Source: Allodiplogaster sudhausi (taxonomy: Eukaryota > Nematoda > Chromadorea > Rhabditida > Diplogasteridae). From it: 64,000 nucleotides of DNA. Made by a program: the position numbers and the translations under genes. Of this stretch, positions 1 to 12,537 are shown piece after piece; positions within the stretch are counted from its first letter, which is position 1, and every line of letters starts with the position of its first letter. Where the stretch lies: the NCBI GenBank assembly GCA_945643635.1, contig CALZFC010000016.1:6238501-6302500 (forward strand). The letters are read 5' to 3'. Under the pieces are notes generated by a model, which had not been told where the DNA came from, did no database searches, and saw only the letters and a program-made list of their open reading frames with translations.

Positions 1-57
1 CCTTGCATCCCACCACCAGACCACGCCACCAGGCGCCCACAAGCAGAACTGGCCGCG

Positions 58-972
58 CTCTCCACTATTCAAGTAGCCCCCGTTGTTTCGATTCGTCTCC
101 AACCTGACTACGATCTCACCAGAAAAACACTTGGACCACCCCCGGACTTCGTCCCGCGTAGACCATCCCCAAGCTACGAAGCTGACATCTACTGTGATTT
201 TGCGATTGTGCTATTGTACTTCAATTATATCTTGTTGCGCAAGATGGATCATTTATATCCTGCAAATATTAAATGTGTAGTAGAAGCAGTGTGAATTCCA
301 TTCGGAGTTAGAAGGTTTATGCTTTTTGTAAGAGGAATGGTGAGATAATGATCAAATCTAAATTGCTTAAAAAACCAAATGCGAGTAGATGAACGTGAAT
401 CTGTTCAAAATAAATCTAATTCGCCGCAATATGTAGTCGCGTTAAAAAAATCGATTCAATATTAAACATTCCTTTGTTGAAAGAATGTCTATTTTTGCGA
501 GAAAAGAGGCTATGCTAAAAGGGCAACTCTCCGTAAGATGAACGATATGGTTGAGTAGACTGGTTCGAAAAATATATGATATGAAGAAAAAGTTTCTAAT
601 GTCCCGCAATGCAAGCATTTAACGCGTATCTTTCCGTCACAACTTTTTAAATTGTTTATCTATTCGTGAGATGTGACATCATTGACATTCATAATATATT
701 ATTTATGTGTAATTCAAGTGCAGACTAGAGTAATAATAGGATGGGAAAGGGGAAAGCTGAAGCCTCCACACATCTCGGCAAAATGTGCCGAGATGTGTGG
801 AAAACTGCCCATGGTTAGTACCTTTAGGCATTTGGTGGAAAAATCGGGATAACGCTCGATTCTTTATCGCAAAATCAATACAGTAGGAAAGCGATGAAAA
901 ATTTTAATGTAACGTGTTTTAATAGTCACTTCATGTTCAGGCAACAGAACAATCTCAATTGCATAGAAGAAC
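58..972 (+). repeat. dispersed repeat, copy A (lacks foldback)
   Basis: This segment is collinear with 24594-26966: shared blocks occur in the same order at about 60-300, 340-560, 570-660 and 720-970. The second copy carries an extra 1.28-kb foldback element at a point matching about 570-580 here, so this copy shows the empty site. Divergence is moderate, with small indels. I see no convincing gene in it. A short hairpin made of two copies of ACATCTCGGCA, facing each other, sits near 768-802. Confidence 0.8.
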
Positions 973-1042
973 TCTTCTATCTATAATTAGCACGAAGTTG
1001 GTATGATTTACAAATGTAAATACATATGTCTCGCTGTCGCGC

Positions 1043-1156
1043 CCCTTTCTCTCTCTCTCACTCACTCTCTTCTCTCGCCCTTTATCTCTCTTTCTCTCTC
1101 GCTCTCTTTCTTTCTCTCTCTCTTTCTCTCTCTTTCTCTCTCTCTTTCTCTCTCTT

Positions 1157-1187
<31 letters not shown>

Positions 1188-1193
1188 GCCCTT
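1043..1193 (+). repeat. CT-rich microsatellite
   Basis: A long (CT)n/(CTTT)n tract. Open frames across it are Leu/Ser-rich artefacts. A shorter GA run follows at about 1270-1315 and could pair with it as a hairpin. Confidence 0.95.
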
Positions 1194-1921
1194 CTGCTTC
1201 TGCGAGCGTCGAATGTCTGTATATTCATATTTTGATATTTCTGCTATTGTAACTCAATTATGTATATTTAGAGATAGAGAGAGAGCGAGAGAGAAAGAGT
1301 GAGGGGGGAGAGAGTATGAAAGACATATTTCCTATTGTCATCATGCTATGTTTACGCAATGGTTTCTTCACTCTCCCTAGGGGTTAACCGGTGGATTTGA
1401 CTGGAATGATAAATACATAAGAAATAATTTATAGTATTGTTCGATGCAGCAGTGATCTTGTATACTTCGTTGTATTACTCTTTGACATTATCTTGCTAAA
1501 TTTTAATTTATTTTAACAGTGATTTAATTTCCTACAATTTGCGCTTGACAACATTGGAGATTAAGAATTAGAGAGCGGAGAGAGACAGAGAGAAAAAGAA
1601 CTGCCAATGATTAGCACCTTTAAGCAATAGGTTTTCTATGATGTCGCCACGAGAAACGTTTTGTGTTTGATATTAAGCAACTAAATTTTAATTTATCGTT
1701 TATTTATTAGCAAAATGCTGCTCGCAAATCAATTTGTTCACTCAATTGTTTTATATTTATTATTTTGGCCTTTTGTTGCGAGGCACTCTATGCGTTGTGA
1801 TAACAGTGAAGGTGCTTTTAGCTGCAATCTCGTGGCTAAAAGGTTAGCTCTTCGTTATGAAATCGATTCCGTTGTAGCTGCCAATAAATTAACAAAATAT
1901 ACAATCTGATGCAAAGCATTG

Positions 1922-2037
1922 TTGAGAGAGAGAGATTGAGAGATATAGAGAAGAGAGGTAGAGGGAAAGGGAGAGATAGGTAGAGAGAGAGGAAGAGAGT
2001 GGAGAGAGGGGAGAGAGACAAACAGAAAAAGGGAAAC

Positions 2038-2079
<42 letters not shown>

Positions 2080-2082
2080 GCA
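1922..2082 (+). repeat. GA-rich microsatellite
   Basis: Imperfect GA repeats ending in a pure run of about 40 bp. No gene is seen on either side; the flanks are diverged copies of the dispersed repeats also found at 14.55-15.45 kb. Confidence 0.95.
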
Positions 2083-2734
2083 ACATTCCATTATCAATAT
2101 CTTTTACCAAATGTAAAAGGTAAGGGAGGAATGTTTTAATATGACGAGTTGTATTAGTCGTCGAGACCTATCAATCGGAATATCTGAGCGATCCATTGGA
2201 TAAGTAAAAATTAATTACCCACAATATCTGACTTAGCTGCGATAAAAATAATAATTATGCTCAATTTGGCATCTCTTTTGCTTCCTGAAATTTTGCGAGA
2301 AATGTGAAGGTGCTTTGCAACGCAACCGCCATGCAAAAAGGGCAACTCTTCGAAGCGACATTGATTTCTGTGCAGCAAACATTGGGTAATAATTGTGTAA
2401 TGATTTTTTGTTGTACATGCTTTGTGGGCAATTCAGAGTTTTTGAAGTGTACCAAGGGATCGTTCCTATAAATACGATTCATCCTTCCAAACATTTACAT
2501 CCTGCAAAGACTGAAGTTAAATAAATTAAGAATTCATCACCTTATTTCAAAAAAAAAATTAAATATTTTTTTTATATTGTCATTTCATTAATCTCTGGCG
2601 ATCGACAAGGTGTTAGGCTGATGTGATCGTAATTCTTTCAGGATGCAATCGAATAGCCTGTTCAATGATTTCTTATCTATTTAACTTTATTGCGTAGGCA
2701 TTGCATGATGACATTAGGAAATATTTCAATCATA

Positions 2735-2739
2735 GTCTC

Positions 2740-2775
<36 letters not shown>

Positions 2776-2909
2776 GTTTCGATGACGATTAAAACTCGTT
2801 ATATCAAAAGATTTAGAATCAAGCAGTTCCCTCAATCTCCATCTTTCGCTATTTCTCGACATATGGCCCATAGTGATGACAGCGAGTGTCATTTCATTGC
2901 AGATTGCCT

Positions 2910-2947
<38 letters not shown>

Positions 2948-2960
2948 TGAGAGAGAAGGA
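2735..2960 (+). repeat. CT run and GA run flanking a candidate exon
   Basis: A (CT)n run at about 2738-2773 and a (GA)n run at about 2911-2943 flank the candidate minus-strand exon. They are mutually complementary and could form a hairpin. Confidence 0.9.
2785..2907 (-). CDS. candidate isolated exon, unknown gene
   Basis: On the minus strand a CT run of about 40 bp ends in CTCTACAG, a textbook acceptor, at 2908-2915. It is followed by an open frame that begins AICNEMTLAVITMGHM and continues through WRLRELLDSKSF. No family is recognised and no clear donor was found, so the 3' limit is approximate. It could instead be repeat sequence that happens to be open. The acceptor, with a microsatellite as its polypyrimidine tract, has the same layout as exons of the receptor gene at 21.6 and 22.9 kb. 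Confidence 0.3.
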
Positions 2961-2985
2961 GAGAAAAAAACAGGCATTCAATCAA

Positions 2986-5900
2986 ATATTCTGTTAATTT
3001 TTATGCAAATGTTAATTGTAGGAAATGAAGTTTCTTATAAGGAAAGATATATAATTCTGCGAGCACTATAGAGAAAAAATAAAGTTCCACCTTGAGTTTT
3101 TTGAAGAGATGACGAACTGAAATGACAATGCGAACAATATTTTCTGAAGAGGGCTCGTCAATGAAATTCGCATTTTCCGTTTGCTCTGTGGACATATTTC
3201 GATGAATCAATTAGAATTCTGCTTGCTTGCTTTATCTAAAGTTAACTAATTAAAACAGCGCCTGTTCACCATGCAAATAAATTCACAAATGAACATCGAG
3301 ACGAAATGCTCGATTCCACTCTTTCACTTTGTGCAACCGGACAACATCTGAATGGAATCCAAGTCTTTTTTTCATCTTTCACATTTGATGGCAGATCAGC
3401 AAAAATGCTTGTACTGCACACTATTCACAAGAGATTTAATATTTGCACGGATAAAACTTCTTTTCTGCTTATTTCTATCTATCAAAATGAAATATAATTA
3501 AAGTAGATCGAACAAATCGCAAAGTCAAATTGCGTAGAGCAATTGAAAAATATGAAAGCATTTATAGCCGTGCTTTGTATATAAAATAATTCATTATTTT
3601 ACATACAAAAAAAGTTATCGAAGTTAACGAAAAAAATAGCCGTTTCTTCTCATTCTTCTCTTAATATCTTATGGTTTCTATTTCTCCCTCTCTCTCTCTT
3701 TCTCTATTCTCTCTCTCACTCTATTTCAGATCATCATCCCCTTCTCCTGCTCCCTTATCATAAGTGCATTTCACATGAGCAAGAGAAGGGCATCATTCAG
3801 ACTGTGTAGAAACCTGCCTTAAGTGGAGGAGAGAGGGCGAGAGAGCGAGAGAGAGAGAGAGAGAGGATTCAGAGAGAAAGTGATAGAGAGAGTTAGAGGG
3901 AGTGAATGATCGAAAGATAAAGACTGAGAGAGAAAGAGATAGAAAGATAGAGAGAGAAAGACCGACAGAAAGGGATTTGGTCCGTCTTTACAAAATGAAA
4001 GAGTGGAAACAAGTTGTCATCTCGCTGAACACTTGTGAACTTCTTTCTATTCTAAACAAGCGGTTTTCGGATTAGTTAGGTTGGGATAAACAAAGTCCAG
4101 TCGATGCAATAGTTATGAAGAAAAGATAAATATAAATTTAGTAGGTTAATATAGAATAGAAATAAATTAATTTCTCAGGGGAATACATCGGACATTTTTT
4201 GGCGAGCACTATAGTTTGCTCTCTCACTCTTCATTCTAGTCGATACGTGCATTTTTGGCTAACTTTTTTTTTAATGAAATATGTGTGTACAATTGGGCTG
4301 GGCCCCATGGAATGGGGCCCAGCCGGGCCTCAACTTATCATATTTTGATACATCACAATGAATTTTTAATTAATGAAATCTAATTTCATATGGTTTCAGC
4401 TGCGACAAAAAATTCAACTCATTGTGGCATTCCTTTTGTTGAAAGCTTGTCTATTTTTACGAGAAAAGAGATGGCGGTTTTGGCTGCTAACGCGCATCAA
4501 TAAAAGGGCAACTCTCCGCAAGAATAAAAGCTATTCCCATCGTTCGTAACTGCAAAGAAAATAGTATACACCTAATACGACGGAGAGTTTGAAGCCAGCC
4601 ATTTAGTGCGCTTTCCTTCCTTCGCAGCTCTTCATTGCTGTGCCGCTTCTCCCTTGAATCGCTCTCACTTCTCTCTCTTTCTCTTAATCTTCTTTGTCTT
4701 CTCTCTCTCTCCTCTTTCTCTCTCCTGTTCTATCCATTATTTACACGAAAATGGCATCTATGTATATTTTTTTGTCTATTAGATGCAGCATGTCGCTTAA
4801 TTATGATTAAAATGTTCTTTATGGATGTGCAATCGATCCACCAAATCCGACCTATTTCCAATGCCTATTATACAAAATGAAAGAGTGGTAACAGGTGGTT
4901 TCTGATGTTTTCTTTCGAATAAAGCGATTGGGGACCTGGGCATATGAATGCAATGAAAATTAAAAATAATAATTATTATTATCTCGCATTTGTATATGAA
5001 AAAAAACATAACATCAACTTTTCGAAACGGCAACACTTGAGCTTGCTCTTCTTGGAACATTAATAATAAATTATAAAATACGTTTAGTTTTATAAGTCGT
5101 CGAGCTCTTTTTGTACTTATTTTTTTCAAAGTTCAGTACAAATTTGTGGAAGAATCAAGAGGATTCATCGGAGCGTTTTCTATGGATCCTTTAAAAAAAA
5201 TCGCGCAATATATTAGATACGAGAAAGAAAATCTACTCAATTTTGACCTGTTTTTTTGAAGTTGGAGCAAGTGGGAACGATTGTTTCGTCACGCCGAACA
5301 TTCATGAATTTCGTTCAATGCTGAACCGGCGCTTTTCTATTTAGTTTTCTTGAGATAAAGCAAGTAAGTCGAATTCCACTCGATGAACCTTGCATTGACA
5401 ACTGCCATAAAAAAATCACTCCTAGCAATTGCGAATTTCTTTCAATCCTTCACAGGCGCTTTTCAGATTAGTTAATTTGAGATAAAGCCAGGAAGCCAAA
5501 TCCCGACCGATGTGAAATGTACAAATAGGAAATTGAGTTAATTTTGGAAGATAGTATAAGAAACAGAACAATACCATTTTGTAAAGAAGAAGAACCTCTT
5601 CAGCCCTAGTATTTCGAGTTGTCAGTTCAATAGAATAAGCCTCGTTCGAAATCTGTTCAATTTATTTATGGTTGGGAAGGAGTGAATGAGGAGAGATTAT
5701 TAGTTCGAAAAGAAAAGAAAAATAAAATAAATGTTTGAAATGTTTTGTCTTCTTCAAGCAAAACTATTTGTTTTTTTTCTCTAAAAGGAGGAAGCTCTAT
5801 AAATCTCACAGGAAAAAGACCTTCTGTAATGCCTGATCGAGAAAACAATTCTATTCCTAAAACTAACTTAATTTCCCTAAATTTAACGTTCGAATAAAAA

Positions 5901-6380
5901 ATATATACTATATTTTATCTCTCTCCTTCTCTTTTTCTCTCTGTCGGCAATCGGCAATTAAATGCTATTGGAAAATCAATGGGCAATAAATATGTCAAAA
6001 ATTAAGAAGAGTTGTAAAATGAGAAAGAGAGAGAGAAAATTTTTTTTGTAATCATCGAGCTATTCTTTAGGTTGTTTAAAGTTCAGTTCAGAATGCAAGT
6101 GGGTTGAAGAATCAATCGGATTTATCGGAGCGACAAGGAACGATTGTTTCGTCACGCTGAACACTTGTGAATTTCGCTTTTCGACTCGGTTTCCTTGAGA
6201 TAAAGAAAGCAAGCCAAATTTTAATCGATAAGAAGCATCGCAAGCGTGGACGATAATAAGGCAACCGAAATACTTGAATTGCATCGACGAACACAGCCTC
6301 GTCAGCTCATGTTTTTTCCAGTGTCGATTGTCTCTTGTGAATTTCTTTTGACACAGGCGCTTAATTTTTTCCCCCTCCCT

Positions 6381-6417
<37 letters not shown>

Positions 6418-6775
6418 TCTCGCTCTTCCTGTCTCAATCTTTCTCGTTCAATCTCTAGAGGGGGTGAGAGAGATTATGAAAGAAGTATTGCTATGTCTAC
6501 GCAACGGTTTCTTCACTCTCCTTTGGCGTATTAAGCAACCCGGCGGATTTGACGTGGAAGTAAAATGCATAAGAAATCATTGATCAGACTATACGATCGG
6601 GTCAGTTCCGTGTCCTGAACGTGTTTTGGCGTTGAGAATACGATTTTAGCGGCGCCTCGGGCAACTTTTTGCAAACTGTAGACCCCCCATCGGTTTTCAG
6701 ATTTGCAAATCGTTGACCGCAACGATTTTCATTGCAAAGCGTTGCGGTCTACGCTTTTCAAAAATCTCTGCGATC
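2986..6775. other. gene-poor repeat mosaic
   Basis: No supported gene. The stretch holds CT/GA microsatellites (about 3690-3720, 3826-3965, 6370-6425) and repeated diverged copies of a motif ending in GAGATAAAG (about 5340, 5475, 6195). It also holds copies of a block with AAAAGGGCAACTCT (about 4503). Open frames here are short and have no recognisable domains or consistent splice sites. Confidence 0.7.
4197..4335 (+). repeat. dispersed repeat with GGGCCC palindrome, copy 1
   Basis: Closely matches 6908-7023. Both copies begin with TTTGCTCTCTCACTCTTC and contain a CATGG-centred palindrome (GGGCCCCATGGAATGGGGCCC type, arms about 10 bp). Confidence 0.8.
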
Positions 6776-6776
6776 G

Positions 6777-7262
6777 GCCTCTCTCTCTTCACTGTCTCTA
6801 TCATTCTCTCTCTGTATCTCTCTCTCTCTCTCTCTCTCTCTTCACTGTCTCTCTCACCCTATCTTTACTATCTCTCTTATTACTCGCTCTCTTTCTCTCT
6901 CTCTCTCTTAGTTTGCTCTCTCACTCTTCATTCTAATCGATACGTGCATTTTTGACTAATTTTTATCAAATGATTTTTGTTCAATTGGGCTGGACCCCAT
7001 GGAATGGGGCCCGGCCGGGCCTCATGCCATGAGCCAGACTCCCAGCAGATCTAAATTGGGCCCTGTCCTTGATAAGTAGAAAGAGAGAGAGAGACAGATG
7101 GAAAGAGAGAGAGAGAGAGAGAGTGAGAGAGAGAGAGAGAGAAAGAGAAACGATGAGATAATGTGAGATAAATGAAAAGAAGCAGTAAAATTTTTCTCCT
7201 CTCTCTCTCTCTTCTCTCTCTTCTCTCTCTTCTCTACTTTCTTTTTCTCTCTCTCTCATTCT
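6777..7262 (+). repeat. CT / GA / CT microsatellite cluster
   Basis: CT tract at 6777-6912, GA tract at 7080-7150 and a second CT tract at 7198-7262. The last falls inside the left arm of the large inverted repeat and is mirrored as GA at about 14020-14080. Confidence 0.95.
6908..7023 (+). repeat. dispersed repeat with GGGCCC palindrome, copy 2
   Basis: Second copy of the block at 4197-4335. It lies just outside the left arm of the large inverted repeat. Confidence 0.8.
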
Positions 7263-8737
7263 CTGCAATCGCTTGCTAACAATAAAAGTCAAATTTCGAA
7301 ACGGCAATGCTTGAGCTTGCTCTTCTTAGAACATTAATAATGAATGATAAAATACGTTGAGTTTTATAAGTCGTCGAGCTCTTTTTGTACTTTTTTTCAA
7401 ACGTCAGTACAAAGCATTTATGAATTTCGTTCAATGCTGAACCGGCGCTTTTCTATTTAGTTTTCTTGAGATAAAGCAACTCAGCCTAATTCCAATCGAT
7501 AAATCTGCCATGAAACCCATTGCCACAAAAAATTCAACAGAATGATATTAATTTCAAAGATAACCGAAACCCCATGTATTTCTATATTTTTTTACTATTC
7601 CTAAAAGATAGATTGACAGTCATCTAGAGCTCTTTACAGAGGTTTTAAAAGTTCAGTTCTGGATTTATCGGAGCGCTCCTTTCGATTCGTTCGAGCGATA
7701 AATAAATTCCCGGTTTTTCACTTAATTTTGTTCTCTATTATCTCAAGATAAGTAAAGGTGCTTTTCCCTTCGTCTGCTGGGTTTTCTTGGAATATTAATA
7801 GAATATACAATTTACTGTCATGCCATCTAGATCTTTTATATTAAAGGACGATCAAGAACAGCTTCACTTCCTATTGGAGGTTGACCGGTTGAAGACATTC
7901 GGAGAGTGAGATTACAATTTCACTATTGGTTCATTACCATAACACTTGTAAATTTTTGTCAGCGCTACACAGGCGCTTTAGGGTCAGTTTATTTGAAATA
8001 AAGAAAGGAAACCAAATTCCAATTGATAAACAGGGCTTCCCCTTTACGTGAAACAACAGAAAATTCTCAATTGCATAGAAGAATAAGCTGTCCAGTTCAT
8101 GCAGTTCGTAATGTCGTTTTAGTCGAATATGCCTCGATCGTCATCATGTGAATAAGCTCAACGAAGAAAAGATTACTAACTTGAAACGATATAGGTACAA
8201 AAAGAATGATAGTTTAATTATTGCAAAAATTCGCTAATTTTCTTATTCTTCATGCCAAAATATTTCATTGAATTGTAGAAGAGAGCATTTCACAACTCGG
8301 CTTCAGTTTTTAAAATATACTAAAAACAATATTTCGCGCCGTGCACAGGTGGTTTTTGAAGTTCACTTTCAAATAAATGGAGTGGGGACCCGGTCATCTC
8401 TGGTGGTCGGGCGAGACGGTAGCGCATAAAAAAATTATTATCTATTAACTGTGTATTAAATGTCTTGAGTTACTGCTGCAACCTACATAAGCGTGGTATA
8501 TTATAATAACAATAAAGACATACTTCAGTATCAATTAGAGAGTGTTGACACCGCAAATACATTCAGCATACAACCGAGTAAACCACCAGGAATTTATCAC
8601 GCTTTTGGATCAGTTTTTCCCAGCACGATAACAAAAAAACGCGAGATGACCTGGTCGCAGTCCAGAATCCAATGAATACCGAAGCTTTTGACAGCATTGA
8701 TCGGCAGCCCGCCAACACCGCCAGAAGAGGGACTCTG

Positions 8738-8769
<32 letters not shown>

Positions 8770-9286
8770 GCCAAGATGTGACAACACATTTATTATATAT
8801 TATATGTGAGCTACTCAGGTTTAGACTAGAGTAATTATAGGAAGGGGAAAGGGAAAACTGAAGCCTCTCGGCAATATATGTCGAGAATTAACAAGAGATT
8901 AAGAATGAGAGATACAAAAGAACTTCTCGTTAACAGCATCAGGATGCAAGTTGGCCCAACTTTTTATGGCCCGGCCGGCCCTTATCGTTAGGGCCTAAAA
9001 TGTCGGCCCGGCCATAAAAAGTTGGGCCAACTTGCATCTCTGATGCTGTTAACGAGAAGTTCTTTTGTATCTCTCATTCTTAATCTCTTGTTAATTCTCG
9101 ACATAGGAGCAATCCTTCCCCCCCCCTCCCTCACAGCTTCGATTAAAAAATATACTCGATTATTTTATTATTATGTTGGCCTACCTTTTATTGTAAGGCA
9201 CTCCATATTTGAGAAAAAGTGAAGGTGCTTTTCGCTGCAATCTCCTTGTTAAAAGGTTAACTCTTCGAGACGAAAACGTGCATCTC
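7157..9286 (+). repeat. large inverted repeat, left arm (about 2.1 kb)
   Basis: Reads as the reverse complement of 11995-14115 with only scattered substitutions and small indels. Landmarks: the CT tract at 7198-7262, the block ATTCCAATCGATAAATC near 7489, and the end GACGAAAACG at 9286. The arm contains its own internal palindrome (8878-9104). No intact gene is seen in it. A block near 8640-8700 resembles the candidate exon at 28159-28465 at nucleotide level. Confidence 0.9.
8878..9104. repeat. 227-bp palindrome centred on GGCC-rich motif
   Basis: The halves starting ATGTCGAGAATTAACAAG and ending in its complement are almost perfectly self-complementary. The centre holds GGCCCGGCC blocks around a short spacer. 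It is mirrored at 12170-12397 in the other arm. Confidence 0.9.
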
Positions 9287-9309
9287 TGATGCAGTTAACG
9301 AGAAGTTCT

Positions 9310-9636
9310 TTCGCCATCTCTTCAATCAACTCAAGGGGGCATTTTTGTTCGCCGCGGTTCTCTCATGAAAAAAAAATAATTTCTGGATGTCACCGTGAGA
9401 AAACCATTTTTTAGAGGCGCCAACGCTTTTCAGTTTGCAAATTGTTGACCGCAACGATTTTCATCGAAAAGAAAGAAGGTATTTTTCACTTACTTATCTT
9501 AAAAATTATAAATATTTGAGCCGTCAGAATGAAACCTTTGACGTTTGTTTCTCAAACTTTTGTCCTCTTTTTTAAAAATAAGTATAGGGTTAGCACGGAG
9601 ATATTTTGCGCTCAGTTAAAGAGGATAAGAGGGTAA
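9310..9636 (+). repeat. inner inverted repeat, left arm
   Basis: Inverted relative to 9757-10083, with about 120 bp between the arms. The pair sits in the spacer of the larger inverted repeat, giving a palindrome inside a palindrome. Confidence 0.9.
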
Positions 9637-9756
9637 GGTAGAAGGATAAAATTTTAGAATTGGTTGCAATTAAACAGGTAGTTTATGAATTTTACCTTCG
9701 AATAAAGCGAGTGGGGACCGAACATATCTGATGATTGAACCGTCACAATGTGTGTT

Positions 9757-10083
9757 ACCCTCTTATCCTCTTTAAATGAGCGCAAAATATCTCCGTGCTA
9801 ACCCAATACTTATTTTTTAAAAAGAGGACAAAAGTTTGAGAAACAAACGTCAAAGGTTTCATTCTGACGGCTCAAATATTTATAATTTTTAAGATAAGTA
9901 AGTGAAAAATACCTTCTTTCTTTTCGATGAAAATCATTGCGGTCAACAATTTGCAAAACTGAAAAGCGTTGGCGCCTCTAAAAAATTGTTTTCTCACGGT
10001 GACATCCAGAAATTATTTTTTTTTCATGAGAGAACCGCGGCGAACAAAAATGCCCCCTTGAGTTGATTGAAGAGATGGCGAAC
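9757..10083 (-). repeat. inner inverted repeat, right arm
   Basis: Partner of 9310-9636. The match includes the blocks TTTGAGCCGTC and GGTTAGCACGGAG in opposite orientation. Confidence 0.9.
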
Positions 10084-10561
10084 TGAAATGACACCGCGAA
10101 AAACACGAGCTGACGAGGCTGTGCAGCAATGGAAGAAATGAACAAGTGTTCATGGTAATGAAACAATTGTGATCCCATTTTCTCATTTTATACAACCGGA
10201 CATCCTCGAAAAGAAACTGAAGCAGTTCTTGATGGTTCCTTTAATATAAATACAAAAACGTTTGTACTGCACACTGTATAACTAGACATTTAATATTTTC
10301 ATGAATAAAAATTCCTTCTCCGCTTAATTCTATCTTTCACAATGAAATTTGATGAAAATACAATCGCAGAATTCTCAAAATTAAAGTTTAGATCTCGAGC
10401 ACTCTTTATTTCTCTCTCTCTTTCTATCTCTCTCTCTCCTCTTTTTGTCTCTCCCTCCCTCTAACTGTCCCTATCTCCATTTCAAATCCTCGTCCCCCTC
10501 CTTTTTTCCCTAAGTGCATACGAAATGAGCAGCCAACTCCTCCGCCCATCCGGCAAATTAC

Positions 10562-10626
10562 AAAAGATCAGCATTCGATGCTCGCGGAAGCAGTAGAATG
10601 GCAGCTCGAACCATATGGAAAAAGGC
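10562..10626 (-). CDS. candidate small exon, unknown gene
   Basis: On the minus strand a CT-rich tract ends in CCTCCTTCTTCAG, a strong acceptor. It is followed by about 65 bp of open sequence reading PFSIWFELPFYCFREHRM and a GTAATT donor. The GC content of the exon is above that of its surroundings. The family is not recognised. A second candidate minus-strand exon lies at 10888-10938, upstream in the transcription direction; whether the two join is unknown. Confidence 0.35.
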
Positions 10627-10887
10627 CTGAAGAAGGAGGAGAGAGAGATAGAGAGAGAGTGAGACAGAGAGAGAGAGAGATAGGGCAAGATAAAGAGCAA
10701 GAAATAGTGAGTGGTAGTATTGATTGCATACGTTTTGATTAAGTCATTTCAACACGCTATCTTCTGTATTTCAAGGTAGATTTTAAAAAAATTGAAACAA
10801 TACTTATTTGAGAAGAAGCTACAGACAGTACTATCCGAAATACGAAAATGCTACCCTACCCTGAAATGAGCAAAAAGGCTACCGTAC

Positions 10888-10938
10888 CCTGCGGAACATC
10901 TCCTGCGACGCTTGAGCCGTCGCCACGGTGGACACGAG
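10888..10938 (-). CDS. candidate exon, duplicated STVATAQ-type peptide
   Basis: Open 17-codon segment LVSTVATAQASQEMFRR between a pyrimidine-rich acceptor (GGCTGCCAG) and a GTACGG donor. A closely similar exon on the plus strand at 30091-30161 reads LSTVATAQTSQEMFRR. In this frame three of the five nucleotide differences are silent, which supports coding. Both donors are followed 26-27 nt later by TTTCAG, so a very short intron is possible. The family is not known. Confidence 0.45.
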
Positions 10939-11994
10939 CTGGCAGCCGAGACGAGAGGGGAGTGCGATTTTTAAAGGATGGGAAGGGCAGCTCGCGATGC
11001 AAAGAGAGCGAGAGTGAGAGAGAGAAATGGGGCGAGACAACGAGACATATGTATATGCAAATGCATACCAATTTCGTGTAAATAATGGACGGAAGTGTTA
11101 GGGGAATGTACGGAGAAGATATTTGAATGATACCGTGAATAATACAACTACGTATCGTTCGAACAGACTAGCAATGCTACAATATCGATATATCAACATC
11201 GGAAGTCGTGCAAGGAACCTAGAGATTTCCGGCGACATTAAAATAGTACGATTTTTACTTCCTTTTACTTTTTTTTAAGAGATGAGGAACGTTGCATATT
11301 CGATTGACCTGATAGATATGTACATACATATATCATTATATTAATGAATTAACTGAAGTGATTGTGCTCGTCGGTGTAATCTTAATTGTCTGCTCTTTAA
11401 ATATTAAAATCGATTGCAATTTGCCTTGCTCGCTTTATCTCAAACATGTTATTCTCAACAGCGCCTGTGTTCACAAGTGTTCAGCTTGATGAAGCAATCG
11501 GTTAAAATAAATTCACAGAGCTGCTCAGAACACATCCACTGGTAAAGATCTGAACATTCGTGACATATCCACAGATCTTTAGCGATCTGAACAAACGCAA
11601 TCACACTTTTAAAAGAGGACAGTTTTTTGATTACTTTAAGAAAAGTATTTGGCGACCTTATTAAGGTGTAATTTGTTTTCTCTTTCCAAATATCGTATTT
11701 TCTTCTTTGAACTATTTAAAAAGGACGAAAATCATTTAATAATTCAACGTTTTAGGTAAGCAAAATTAATTAATAATGTTAATTTTCATAAAATTGATAT
11801 TTTCTTTTGACATGATTAGGGTAAAAATTGCCTTTAATACTTCAAATATCAATTGTTTGGGTAAAATGCAATCTGTGAATCATCTTGTAGATTAATGCAG
11901 AAGCTGTTTGATACATTATCGTAACAATGTTGCACATTTATCTACGTTTCATATATTTTATTAACTCCCGATGGGACTACTAGTTCATACAAAC

Positions 11995-12505
11995 GTTTTC
12001 GTCTCGAAGAGTTAACCTTTTAACAAGGAGATTGCAGCGAAAAGCACCTTCACTTTTTCTCAAATATGGAGTGCCTTACAATAAAAGGTAGGCCAACATA
12101 ATAATAAAATAATCGAGTATATTTTTTAATCGAAGCTGTGAGGGAGGGGGGGGGGGAAGGATTGCTCCTATGTCGAGAATTAACAAGAGATTAAGAATGA
12201 GAGATACAAAAGAACTTCTCGTTAACAGCATCAGAGATGCAAGTTGGCCCAACTTTTTATGGCCGGGCCGACATTTTAGGCCCTAACGATAAGGGCCGGC
12301 CAGGCCATAAAAAGTTGGGCCAACTTGCATCCCTGATGCTGTTAACGAGAAGTTCTTTTGTATCTCTCATTCTTAATCTCTTGTTAATTCTCGACATATA
12401 TTGCCGAGAGGCTTCAGTTTTCCCTTTCCCCTTCCTATAATTACTCTAGTCTAAACCTGAGTAGCTCACATATAATATATAATAAATGTGTTGTCACATC
12501 TTGGC

Positions 12506-12537
<32 letters not shown>

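Noticed and set aside
1003..1302. Leu/Ser-rich open frames over CT tracts and Arg/Glu-rich ones over GA tracts (also at 1.9, 7.0, 14.7, 30.4, 31.5 and 57.1 kb)
   Set aside because: Dinucleotide repeats of CT or GA contain no stop codons in most frames; the peptides are artefacts of repeat composition.
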